Shown here one piece after another: positions 32,527-40,767 of a stretch of 52,775 bases of DNA. Origin of the DNA: Muribaculaceae bacterium (GTDB taxonomy: Bacteria > Bacteroidota > Bacteroidia > Bacteroidales > Muribaculaceae); contig JAFZUL010000169.1 of assembly GCA_017618355.1 (NCBI GenBank), forward strand, positions 1 through 52,775, given 5' to 3'. The number at the start of each line of letters is the position of its first letter. The stretch's first letter is position 1. The position numbers were made by a program, and so were the translations under genes. The notes under the pieces are model-generated. The model was not told where the DNA came from, ran no database searches, and worked only from the letters and a program-made list of their open reading frames with translations.

Positions 32527-33412
32527 AGATATACATACCAAGATATCGCTATATGAGAGTCGCACTGTTGGCGAGACAATCAACATCGCCATCGACTTCC
32601 TGCGTCAAAACTGGCGCACGGCGTTGCGTTTGTCGGTATATCTGCTATTGCCCATTGCGCTGTTGCACAGTGTGGGGATTTTCTCGCTTGTGATGTCGTT
32701 GAAAAGCGACTATTACAATTCCACTGATTTAGGCTTTCTATTGACCGCGTTGTTTTTCTTCATTGGGTTAAGTGTCACCTATACCTTGATTCTGACCCTC
32801 GTTCAGTACTATCAGGGTAGTGTTGATGGCGACTTGTCAATGCTCACTTTCCGCGATGTGAGGGGCGTGCTGTGGCGTAATTTCAAACGTGTGATTGCGG
32901 CAATGATGCCCATTTTACTGCTTATGGTGTTGTGCTCGCTGGTTTTTGCAGTTTTGATGTTTATACCTTTGGTATCGCTTGTGGCGCTTGTGGCCTATTT
33001 TGTGTTATTCTTCGTGATGATGATGATTCCCATTTATTATACCCTTGAGGGTGTGCCGCTAGGGTTAGCCTTTAAGCGCTCTTTCAACCATGCCAAGGAG
33101 TCGTGGGGGCGGTTGTTAGGACTAATGTTCGCGCTGTTGCTGGTAGTATTCATCATTCTTGGCGCCACATCAATGCCAATGACGGTGTTCACATTTGCTA
33201 AGGACTCGTTGTTGCCCAGCGGTGAGCTTGACATTACATACGAAATGATATTAAATATCATCATATATGTATTTATTGTGATAGAGACCTTCTTCAGCTA
33301 TCTGTCGATGGCTCTGGTTGTGACGGCAATGGTCTTTCATTATGGCCGCAATGCGCGCCAGCACGATGACTTGGCCATAGGAAGTGATATAGATAATTTT
33401 GAAAACCTTTAG
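32513..33412 (+). CDS. membrane protein of the SpoIIM-MoxR operon
   Basis: A 299-residue protein with about six membrane segments, beginning MAGNRDIHTKISLYESRTVG and including TINIAIDFLRQNWRTALRL, a glycerophosphodiester-phosphodiesterase-membrane-like/DUF975-like layout. The function is unknown. It overlaps the SpoIIM-like gene by 14 nt and lies 6 nt upstream of the DUF4129 gene. Confidence 0.82.
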   Translation: MAGNRDIHTKISLYESRTVGETINIAIDFLRQNWRTALRLSVYLLLPIALLHSVGIFSLVMSLKSDYYNSTDLGFLLTALFFFIGLSVTYTLILTLVQYYQGSVDGDLSMLTFRDVRGVLWRNFKRVIAAMMPILLLMVLCSLVFAVLMFIPLVSLVALVAYFVLFFVMMMIPIYYTLEGVPLGLAFKRSFNHAKESWGRLLGLMFALLLVVFIILGATSMPMTVFTFAKDSLLPSGELDITYEMILNIIIYVFIVIETFFSYLSMALVVTAMVFHYGRNARQHDDLAIGSDIDNFENL

Positions 33413-33418
33413 TAGATC

Positions 33419-34114
33419 ATGGGAGCCTTCATAACCGATACATTATCTTGCGACACTACCGTGCTGAATCGTTTTGTCACCAATGGCAACTATGATTATA
33501 ACAGCGAGCTCCGGTCCGAGAACCAATCTCTTCTTGACAAGGTGATGGATTCCATCTCTGAATGGTTCCAAGATTTCTTTGACAGTGCCTATGATTTGAG
33601 TGATAGCCTGACATCGAGTTCGGGAGGTTTGACTCTCTTTGGCTATTTGCTGATAGCTGCGCTGGTTATAGTGATTCTGGCACTTCTGTATTTGATGTAT
33701 AAGAAGAAGATGTTCTTCTTCAAGCGCAAGAAGAAAGAAGAGGAAGATTATGAGGTGGTTGAGGACTCTATCTATGGAATTGACTTTGAGAACGATATCG
33801 ACGGCGCTCTTAAGGCAGGCAACTACAAGGAGGCAGTGCGGCTCACCTATCTGCAATGCCTGAGGCTGCTTAGCGACAAAGAACTGATTGACTGGCGCAT
33901 CTACAAGACTCCGAAACAATACACCGAGGAGTTCAGGGATGAGGTGTTTGAACAATTCACTCGTCGTTATGTGTTCTTGAGGTATAGTGGCTGTGATGTT
34001 ACCGAGGCCAACTATGAGGAGATAAGAGAGCAGAAACAGGAGATTGACAGTCGCGTTGCCGACATCAATCCTGAACCTGCATCGCAACAGGAAGGAGGCG
34101 AGGATGAAGATTAG
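33419..34114 (+). CDS. DUF4129 domain protein
   Basis: A 231-residue protein. An N-terminal outer part, one membrane segment (about 72-94, LFGYLLIAALVIVILALLYL), then the cytosolic DUF4129 domain (about 120-210) with LKAGNYKEAVRLTYLQCLRLL, WRIYKTPKQYTEEF and FTRRYVFLRYSG. DUF4129 is usually fused to or next to transglutaminase-like and DUF58 proteins. It overlaps the DUF4350 gene by 11 nt. Confidence 0.88.
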   Translation: MGAFITDTLSCDTTVLNRFVTNGNYDYNSELRSENQSLLDKVMDSISEWFQDFFDSAYDLSDSLTSSSGGLTLFGYLLIAALVIVILALLYLMYKKKMFFFKRKKKEEEDYEVVEDSIYGIDFENDIDGALKAGNYKEAVRLTYLQCLRLLSDKELIDWRIYKTPKQYTEEFRDEVFEQFTRRYVFLRYSGCDVTEANYEEIREQKQEIDSRVADINPEPASQQEGGEDED

Positions 34115-35408
34115 CAAGTGGTTCATAGTCGTCATGGTTGTGCTCTTTGCCCTTATGGTGCTTGTGGAGGTGAAGACCCCTAATCGCTATCACTGGGAAG
34201 ATCGCACCTATAGCCACAGCGATGAACATCCTTTTGGCGCCAAGTTGGTTGACAGTCTGCTTGCCGCCAGCGTGAAGAAGGGCTATCAGGTGAAGCCTGG
34301 TTCTCTCAAGGAAGCTTACGATGAATATCATCCCGATACTGCCATATTGCTTGTGAACTACGCCTTCGATGATTATAAACACGATTATCGTTACGACGAA
34401 GTCGATATGCTAATCGAGATGCTGGGCGAAGGTGTGACTGTGATTATCTTTACCGATGATTTGGGCAATAACATGTATAAGAACTTTAATGTCATGACAA
34501 GTGTGGGAAAAGATTACGATAATGGTAATTATATAGAACCCGATTCCATTCACTTTAAATGGAAAAAAGACTCTTGTTATGATGGTTCTATGTTTAAATT
34601 CAGGGCTTTTGACATAAGATATAGTATAATTCTATCTGCTAATTCTGAAGATGAGGAATTTGAATACGAAGATTTTGGAGAGAGTTATGTTATTGAGAAT
34701 GATGCTGATATCAAATGGAAGGAACTGTTGTTGACAGGTTATTATAATCATGAATGGATGGCTGCCTCTTGCAACTATGAGGGAGGCAAGTTGGTGCTTG
34801 TCTCTTATCCGCTGCTGTTTACCAACTACTATGTGCTTGAGGATGGTGGAGCGCAGTTGTTGATGCGCATTCTCTCACAAGCTGGCGATAAGCCCATCGT
34901 GCGATATGATGAGACGCTCGACGAGAAGTACATTGAAGAAGAGAACGTCAAATCCGAGTCACCGTTGCGTGTGTTCATCGACCATAAGTCGCTAAGGTGG
35001 GCGGTATATCTCGCATTGTTGGGCATAGTGATTTCGCTGCTCTTCACGGCTCGTCGCAAGCAGCGTGTCATCCCGCTTGTTGAGGAGCCTAAGAATCAGA
35101 CTATTGAGATGATAAAGCACATAGGACTGATGTATTATCGCAATCACGACAACGCAAGCTTAATTGGCGACAAGTATAGGCAGCTGGCTTTTGAATTGCA
35201 GAGGAAGAAGCTGATATATCTTGAAGAAGACGACCTTGACGAGGAGAGCATGAAAACTCTCGCTGGTTTGGCCGAACTTGATGCCGAGAAACTTAACACC
35301 TTGCTCACAAGAATAAAAACTATTGATAATGCAGAACGCATCAATGTTAGAGACAAGGAAACGAAGCAATTGATTGATGTGATGAACAAGATATTAAACA
35401 ATATGTAA
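34104..35408 (+). CDS. DUF4350 domain protein
   Basis: A 434-residue protein with an N-terminal membrane helix (about 5-22, FIVVMVVLFALMVLVEV), a periplasmic domain with TYSHSDEHPFGAKLVDSLL and ILLVNYAFDDYKHDYRY, a second membrane helix (about 292-312, WAVYLALLGIVISLLFTARR) and a cytosolic C-terminus. I chose the ATG at 34104: it follows a Shine-Dalgarno-like GGAGG at 34094-34098 and starts the membrane helix. A stretch near 34500-34740 is clearly more AT-rich than the rest. Confidence 0.87.
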   Translation: MKISKWFIVVMVVLFALMVLVEVKTPNRYHWEDRTYSHSDEHPFGAKLVDSLLAASVKKGYQVKPGSLKEAYDEYHPDTAILLVNYAFDDYKHDYRYDEVDMLIEMLGEGVTVIIFTDDLGNNMYKNFNVMTSVGKDYDNGNYIEPDSIHFKWKKDSCYDGSMFKFRAFDIRYSIILSANSEDEEFEYEDFGESYVIENDADIKWKELLLTGYYNHEWMAASCNYEGGKLVLVSYPLLFTNYYVLEDGGAQLLMRILSQAGDKPIVRYDETLDEKYIEEENVKSESPLRVFIDHKSLRWAVYLALLGIVISLLFTARRKQRVIPLVEEPKNQTIEMIKHIGLMYYRNHDNASLIGDKYRQLAFELQRKKLIYLEEDDLDEESMKTLAGLAELDAEKLNTLLTRIKTIDNAERINVRDKETKQLIDVMNKILNNM

Positions 35409-35423
35409 AAAACAATATAATTT

Positions 35424-36392
35424 ATGGATACTTATAACAGAATTGACCTGACCGACTTTCAAGCAAAAGTAAGTCAGATACGTGAAGCAATAGCTGGCGT
35501 GATAGTGGGACAGGAGAGGGCGATAGACCTTATTCTCACGGCAATAATCGCTAACGGGCATGTGCTGGTGGAGGGCGTGCCAGGGGTGGCTAAGACACTG
35601 CTCGCCAAACTTGTGGCAAAACTGGTGAACGCCGATTTCAAGAGAATCCAGTTCACCCCCGACCTAATGCCGAGCGATGTGCTGGGTACAAATGTCTTTA
35701 ATGTGAAGACTCAGGAGTTTGAATTTCATCCAGGACCGGTATTCTCTCAAATAATTCTCGTTGACGAGATTAACCGCGCGCCAGCCAAGACGCAGTCGGC
35801 GCTCTTTGAGGTGATGGAGGAGCGGCAATGCACAGTGGATGGCGTCACTCGCGCTATGTCGCCGCTATATACAGTGCTTGCCACGCAAAATCCCGTTGAG
35901 CAGGAGGGCACTTACCGATTGCCTGAAGCCCAGCTCGACCGCTTCATGATGAAGGTAAACATGGGCTATCCTGCCTATAATGAGGAGATAGAGATTCTTA
36001 AGCGTTATCACGAGAATGCTAATTTGGTGAAACTTGATAACATCACACCACTTCTCACTGTGGAGAATGTGCTTCAAATGCGTGAGATGCTAAAGAACGT
36101 GGTAGTTGACAACTCTCTGTTGCTATACATCGCTCAAATCACACAGCAAACTCGTTTGAGCCAAGCTATACAACTTGGCGCTTCGCCGCGTGCCGCAATA
36201 TGCATCCTGCAATGCTCTAAGGCTTATGCATTGCTGCAAGGCCGAGATTTTGTCACTCCCGACGATATCAAGACCATCGTTCCGGCAGTTCTCGACCATC
36301 GTCTCATCCTTACTGCCGATGCCGAGATGCAGGGCTTCAATGTCAATAAACTCACACAACTGCTGCTCGACAAGATTGAAGTACCGAAGTAG
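35424..36392 (+). CDS. MoxR-family AAA+ ATPase
   Basis: A 322-residue ATPase with Walker A EGVPGVAKTLL, Walker B ILVDEINRAPAKTQSALFEVMEE, the sensor-1 Asn in VLATQNPVEQEGTYRLPEAQ and an arginine finger region PRAAICIL. MoxR ATPases act as chaperones that load cofactors or fold partner proteins, often with DUF58 and VWA proteins. The neighbouring DUF58 and DUF4129/DUF4350 proteins are the likely clients. Confidence 0.95.
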   Translation: MDTYNRIDLTDFQAKVSQIREAIAGVIVGQERAIDLILTAIIANGHVLVEGVPGVAKTLLAKLVAKLVNADFKRIQFTPDLMPSDVLGTNVFNVKTQEFEFHPGPVFSQIILVDEINRAPAKTQSALFEVMEERQCTVDGVTRAMSPLYTVLATQNPVEQEGTYRLPEAQLDRFMMKVNMGYPAYNEEIEILKRYHENANLVKLDNITPLLTVENVLQMREMLKNVVVDNSLLLYIAQITQQTRLSQAIQLGASPRAAICILQCSKAYALLQGRDFVTPDDIKTIVPAVLDHRLILTADAEMQGFNVNKLTQLLLDKIEVPK

Positions 36393-36432
36393 ATGGTGCG
36401 CTTTGCGCGATTAGAGATAAGGGAAAAGACTA

Positions 36433-36460
36433 TGAACTGTGAACTAAAAACTGTGAACTA
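36433..36460. repeat. heptamer array
   Basis: TGAACTG, TGAACTA, AAAACTG, TGAACTA: four 7-mers directly before the DUF58 gene. Confidence 0.85.
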
Positions 36461-36466
36461 TTAATC

Positions 36467-37777
36467 ATGTTTATCACTCGTCGTTTTTATGTGCTTTTGA
36501 CCATTGTAATCCTGCTTTTTGTGGCTGGATTCCGATGGAACTTATGCTACGTTGCCGGTTTGGTAACTTTGGCAATCCTAGTGGCGGCACTGATTATCGA
36601 GTGGTGCATGCTTTACTATAAGAAGGGGATTGATGCCAGCCGCTTGTGTGCCGAGCGGTTCTCTAACGGCGAAGACAATGAGGTGAAAATCGTGGTAGAT
36701 AACATATTCCCTTTCAAGGTCAATCTCAAAATCATTGACGAATCGCCCGTGGTATTCCAGCGGCGGGACAATACATATCTCACCTCGCTCCATTCAAAGC
36801 AGGGCAAGACTATTGTATATAAGTTGCAGCCCGTGAAGAGAGGAGTTTATTCCTTTGGCAAGATAAGGGTCTTTGCCTCAACGCTTATAGGATTGATGCA
36901 ACGGCGGTTTACTTGTGGCGACGAGCAAGACATAAAGGTATATCCGAGTTATCTGATGCTCAACCAGTATGAGCTTATGGCCATCAGTGATAACCTCACA
37001 GAGCTTGGAATCAAGAAAATACGTCGCATTGGAAACAACACTGAGTATGAGCACATCAAGGACTATGTGAGTGGTGACGACTTCCGCACAATCAACTGGA
37101 AAGCCACAGCGCGCCGCAACAAACTCATGGTCAATGTATATACCGACGAGAAGTCGCAGCAAGTGGTCAATGTCATTGACAAGGGCCGAGTGATGCAGCA
37201 AACCTTTGCCGGCATGACGCTACTCGACTATGCTATCAATGCTTCGCTCGTATTGAGTTATATCGCTATGCACAAAGAAGATAAGGCTGGACTTATCACC
37301 TTTGAGCGGCAGTTCGACAGTTATCTCCGCCCCGAGCGCAACAAGGGTCACATGCAGGAGATTCTGGAAAATCTCTATCATCAGGAGACCACATTTGGCG
37401 AGAGTGATTTCTCTTCGCTATGCATTAATGTCAAGAGATTCATTACAAAACGCAGTCTATTGGTCGTCTACACCAACTTCCTTGGCACCAATGCCTTGCA
37501 ACGGCAGTTGCCTTATCTCAAACAGCTAAGCAACAATCATGTGGTGCTGGTGGTGTTCTTTGAAGACACCGAACTCGACGAGTATGGCAAATCACCGGCA
37601 CGAGATATGCAAGATTATTACTGCCATGCTGTGGCACAGAATTTTGTCTATGAGAAACAGGCGATAGTCGCCACACTCAAGCAAAATGGCATCTATGCGC
37701 TCCACACCGCCCCCGAGCGACTCACTGTAAACGTCATCAACCGTTACCTTGAAATGAAAGCCGCGCATTTGTTCTAG
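36467..37777 (+). CDS. DUF58 domain protein
   Basis: A 436-residue protein with two N-terminal membrane segments (about 8-48), an outer beta-rich region (about 55-155) and the DUF58 domain with GNNTEYEHIKDYVSGDDFRT and INWKATARRNKLMVNVYTDE, the conserved core near residues 184-230. The C-terminal part has a VWA-like layout (FNLVIDKGRVMQ..., LDYAINASLVLSYIA). DUF58 proteins work with MoxR ATPases. It ends the operon; a long-stem hairpin follows. Confidence 0.92.
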   Translation: MFITRRFYVLLTIVILLFVAGFRWNLCYVAGLVTLAILVAALIIEWCMLYYKKGIDASRLCAERFSNGEDNEVKIVVDNIFPFKVNLKIIDESPVVFQRRDNTYLTSLHSKQGKTIVYKLQPVKRGVYSFGKIRVFASTLIGLMQRRFTCGDEQDIKVYPSYLMLNQYELMAISDNLTELGIKKIRRIGNNTEYEHIKDYVSGDDFRTINWKATARRNKLMVNVYTDEKSQQVVNVIDKGRVMQQTFAGMTLLDYAINASLVLSYIAMHKEDKAGLITFERQFDSYLRPERNKGHMQEILENLYHQETTFGESDFSSLCINVKRFITKRSLLVVYTNFLGTNALQRQLPYLKQLSNNHVVLVVFFEDTELDEYGKSPARDMQDYYCHAVAQNFVYEKQAIVATLKQNGIYALHTAPERLTVNVINRYLEMKAAHLF

Positions 37778-37801
37778 CGAGCGAGCATATTGAGGAAAAC
37801 G

Positions 37802-37841
37802 AGAAGAGGGCGCATCAGGAAAATATGATGCGCTCTCTTCT
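37802..37841 (+). terminator. long-stem hairpin after the DUF58 gene
   Basis: AGAAGAGGGCGCATCA (37802-37817) pairs over 16 positions, with one G-U, with 37826-37841. The loop is 8 nt. It probably ends the operon although no T run follows. Confidence 0.75.
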
Positions 37842-37890
37842 AGTAGAATCTAAAACCTTGTTTTATTATCAGTTTATTATCTTATTTGAT

Positions 37891-37954
37891 AACAACGTTG
37901 AGCTTCGCTCCAAGTTGTTCACATTCGGAATAACTTGAGCAAGCTCAGTTATTC
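37891..37954 (-). terminator. two related hairpins at the end of the beta-helix gene
   Basis: On the minus strand GAATAAC and GAGC pair with GCTC and GTTATTC at 37928-37954, starting just past the stop codon. A second hairpin with similar sequence (GTTGTT / AACAAC with GAGC / GCTC inside) lies at 37891-37920. Both share the pattern AAYAAC-TTGAGC-loop-GCTC-GTTRTT. Confidence 0.65.
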
Positions 37955-37956
37955 TC

Positions 37957-39750
37957 TCACTTAATCACAACTTTCTTACCGTTGTTGATGTAAACACCGG
38001 GAATGCTTGGCATACCGTTGAACTTCACGCCCTGCAGGTTGTACCAGTTGTTGTCCTGCTTGTTGGTAGTGATAGTCTCAATAGCCTCAGGCTCATTCTT
38101 GGTAACAGTCATGATGAGAGGCTCACTGACAGCCTTGGCAGCTTCCATGATAGTGAATGTGAAGTTGCCGGCCTCTTCAACCTTGAAGTTTGCGCCGTCA
38201 ATAAGTGCAATCTCTTCAATCTCATCGTTGATGAGGAAGTAGCCAACTTGGTTGTCGTCAACGCCACCGAACCACTTCCACTCGCCTTCGCCAGCAGGAG
38301 TTATTACCTTAAATTCTGCATTAGCCTCGAGATCTACAGTTGCTGTATATTCGGTGCCTTCTTCATTGCCTTCGAAGGTAATCATGCCATCTACCTGGCT
38401 CCAGCCATTGAAGGTGCCAACCAGATAGAACTCATTATATTCAACAGGTTGCTCTGCGGCTGGCATGTAGATAACCTCTCCAAACGATGGGTTGTCGGCT
38501 TGGTCATAAACTACCTCTGCGATGTGATCGAAATCTTGAACCTCAACGTTCCAAGTGTTGCCTTGAGCATAGGAAGTGGCAGTGGTGTAGTTGTACCAGT
38601 CATACTTTACAAATGGATCACCGTTGCCATTGTTTTTAAACACGTTCTCTCCAGGATTGTATTCCATTTCTCTTGACTCCTCGACATAGCCTGCGTTGAT
38701 ATCAACATTGCCAATCACAGTAACACCCCATAAGTTGCCCTCAATGTGGTTGCCCTGCATGTAGGCCTTGGCGATTACACCAGAGGAGTTGCAGGTAATA
38801 TTGAGGCCACTACCACCATTGTTTGGATCGGAGATGTACTTGTTGTTAAGCACGGTGTTGTTAATCATGCGCACATTGCCAGGACCAGTGAGTGTGATGC
38901 CGTAAGAGCAGTTCTCAACGAAGTTGTTGGTAACATAGAGTGTTCCTGTGGGAGGGTTTCCAAGCAGACAGGCCAAAGCTATACCGCCAGCGCGTGTAAT
39001 ATCGGCGGGACCATGAACTTCATTGCCATCGATAACAATGTCGTAAGGGCCTGTAGCACTCATGTTGATGCCTGGATACAGACGGCTACTAGCTGTAGGT
39101 TTGTTGATTACATTGTCCTTGATGGTGATACCGCAAGCCACATTGGCGCCACTTGCCACTGCCGAGAGGGTAGGATCGTTGAACTCGCAATCCTGAACCA
39201 AGTTGCCTTTGCTAAGCGAGGTGAAGTTGATAACGGCATTTCCTCCCTTAGAGTTGTGGTTGTTGAAGGTGCAACCAGTGACTGTAAGGCAGCCTTCCTC
39301 GGTGCCATTGCCATAGTTGATACCCACATAGTTGAAGGTGCTATTGGTGATAGTTGCAGACACGCCTTCCTGGTACATTCTGAAGCCTTTAGCTTTGGCT
39401 TCAGAGCCTTCGGCTGCACCAATGGTAGCACCAGTGATAGTGAGATTGCCGTTAATTTCCATTGATGTTGAGCCACCAAAGAGCAGAGTCTCGCCTTCGC
39501 TGATAATCAGGTCACCATTGATGGTAAAGTAGGTCTTGGTGAGCACAATGTTGTTGTCATCATAACCTAAGCCACTGACTCCATCGGGCAACGAAGTTGG
39601 CAAATTAACAACATAAGCTCCATCAACCACGGCAACGCCAGTGCCGTCCTCAAGGGCAGGAACCAGCTCAGCAAGCTGACTAAGTGTGTAGGTGTTGGCA
39701 CTTGCCATCAAGGCAATAGCCATAAAGCATAGAGTAAAAATTTTCTTCAT
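37957..39750 (-). CDS. secreted beta-helix surface protein with carbohydrate-binding-like module
   Basis: A 597-residue protein with a signal peptide (about 1-19). Residues about 70-410 contain the short repeated strands and Asn ladders of a parallel beta-helix (CTFNNHNSKGGNAVINF, DNVINKPTASSRLYP, ENCSYGITLTGPGNVRMINN), a fold of pectate-lyase-like proteins. Residues about 440-560 (EFYLVGTFNGWSQVDG, ...WKWFGGVDDNQVGYFLIN) look like the SusE/SusF starch-binding module. The end NWYNLQGVKFNG...GVYINNGKKVVIK is a typical Bacteroidales C-terminal tail. It is probably a surface glycan-binding or glycan-cleaving protein. I chose the ATG at 39750, where the signal peptide begins. Confidence 0.85.
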   Translation of the reverse strand: MKKIFTLCFMAIALMASANTYTLSQLAELVPALEDGTGVAVVDGAYVVNLPTSLPDGVSGLGYDDNNIVLTKTYFTINGDLIISEGETLLFGGSTSMEINGNLTITGATIGAAEGSEAKAKGFRMYQEGVSATITNSTFNYVGINYGNGTEEGCLTVTGCTFNNHNSKGGNAVINFTSLSKGNLVQDCEFNDPTLSAVASGANVACGITIKDNVINKPTASSRLYPGINMSATGPYDIVIDGNEVHGPADITRAGGIALACLLGNPPTGTLYVTNNFVENCSYGITLTGPGNVRMINNTVLNNKYISDPNNGGSGLNITCNSSGVIAKAYMQGNHIEGNLWGVTVIGNVDINAGYVEESREMEYNPGENVFKNNGNGDPFVKYDWYNYTTATSYAQGNTWNVEVQDFDHIAEVVYDQADNPSFGEVIYMPAAEQPVEYNEFYLVGTFNGWSQVDGMITFEGNEEGTEYTATVDLEANAEFKVITPAGEGEWKWFGGVDDNQVGYFLINDEIEEIALIDGANFKVEEAGNFTFTIMEAAKAVSEPLIMTVTKNEPEAIETITTNKQDNNWYNLQGVKFNGMPSIPGVYINNGKKVVIK

Positions 39751-39830
39751 GTGTAATTGGGTTAAAAAGTTAATAAATATATGAATTATGATATTGAACA
39801 CATTGAAACTGATGCGAAACTATCACATCG

Positions 39831-39862
39831 CAAAGATAATACATCTTTTACAATGTTGCAAA
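39831..39862 (-). promoter_or_regulatory. promoter of the beta-helix gene
   Basis: TTTG (39862-39859), a 20-nt spacer and TATCTTTG (39838-39831) on the minus strand match the Bacteroidota consensus. Confidence 0.8.
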
Positions 39863-39995
39863 CTAACTAGATGATTTTTGGCAAATTCCAGATATTTTGA
39901 AGAATAAAAATGACTTATTGACTCTTTCGTGTCGCCACAAAAAAGTGACGTTCACACTGGGAGAACCCCTTTTTTAGTAGAAAAATGTCGCAATC

Positions 39996-40027
39996 TTTGT
40001 TTTTTTAGCATTGTTGCAGTATCTTTG
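39996..40027 (+). promoter_or_regulatory. promoter of the SIS isomerase gene
   Basis: TTTG (39996-39999), a 20-nt spacer and TATCTTTG (40020-40027). Transcription starts near 40034, a leader of about 15 nt. Confidence 0.8.
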
Positions 40028-40048
40028 CATACCGAAAAATAGTTGACA

Positions 40049-40657
40049 ATGGACGTTAAGCAAACTATGATAGAAATCCTGGCTGCCGAGAGTGAAGCGA
40101 TACGCAACATTCCCGTCACCGACGGATATGAGAAAGCAGTGGACATGATAGTGCAACGAGTGCATGAAAAGGGAGGCAAACTAGTGACTTCGGGCATGGG
40201 AAAATGTGGGCAGATCGCCGACAATATCGCCACAACATTCTCTTCGACAGGCATTCCAGCCATCTTCTTGCATCCCAGCGAGGCTCAGCATGGCGACCTA
40301 GGAGTGCTGCAGCCTGGCGACGTGATGCTGCTGCTCTCCAACTCGGGGCGCACCAGCGAGATAGTAGCCCTCGTGTCGCTTGCCAAGGAGTTGTATAGCC
40401 AACTTCCCATAATCGTGATAACCGGTAACCCCGACAGCGAGCTAGCACATCTTGCCGACGTGTGCCTCGCCACTGGCGGTGCTCCAGAGGTCTGTCCATT
40501 GGGACTCACCCCTACCACCTCGACCACCATGATGACCGTGATGGGCGATGTACTGGTAGTGAACACGATGAAAGCCACAGGCTTTACCCGTGAAGACTAT
40601 GCCAAGCGCCACCATGGTGGCTACCTGGGCCGCAAAAGCCGCTTAGATAAAGCATAA
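40049..40657 (+). CDS. SIS domain sugar-phosphate isomerase (KdsD/KpsF-like)
   Basis: A 202-residue SIS-domain protein. The core KLVTSGMGKCGQIADNIATT, FLHPSEAQHGDLG, LLLSNSGRTSEI and GLTPTTSTTMMTVMGDVL matches arabinose-5-phosphate isomerase of the KpsF/GutQ type that feeds Kdo synthesis. The usual C-terminal CBS pair is missing, so this is the short form. The ATG at 40049 is chosen because TTG two codons earlier is a poor start. Kdo supply for lipopolysaccharide or capsule is the likely role. Confidence 0.9.
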   Translation: MDVKQTMIEILAAESEAIRNIPVTDGYEKAVDMIVQRVHEKGGKLVTSGMGKCGQIADNIATTFSSTGIPAIFLHPSEAQHGDLGVLQPGDVMLLLSNSGRTSEIVALVSLAKELYSQLPIIVITGNPDSELAHLADVCLATGGAPEVCPLGLTPTTSTTMMTVMGDVLVVNTMKATGFTREDYAKRHHGGYLGRKSRLDKA

Positions 40658-40728
40658 TGCTCAATGCATAATGCACAATCTTCGATTATTCGATTGTTCG
40701 ATCGCTTGATTGCTCGATCACTCGACAA
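40654..40728. repeat. tandem array, period 7 then 8
   Basis: ATAATGC, TCAATGC, ATAATGC, ACAATCT (40654-40681) followed by six 8-mers (TTCGATTA, TTCGATTG, TTCGATCG, CTTGATTG, CTCGATCA, CTCGACAA) at 40681-40728. Confidence 0.85.
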
Positions 40729-40767
40729 TCCCAATCACTAACAAAAAATAAAATAAATAACATAAAG

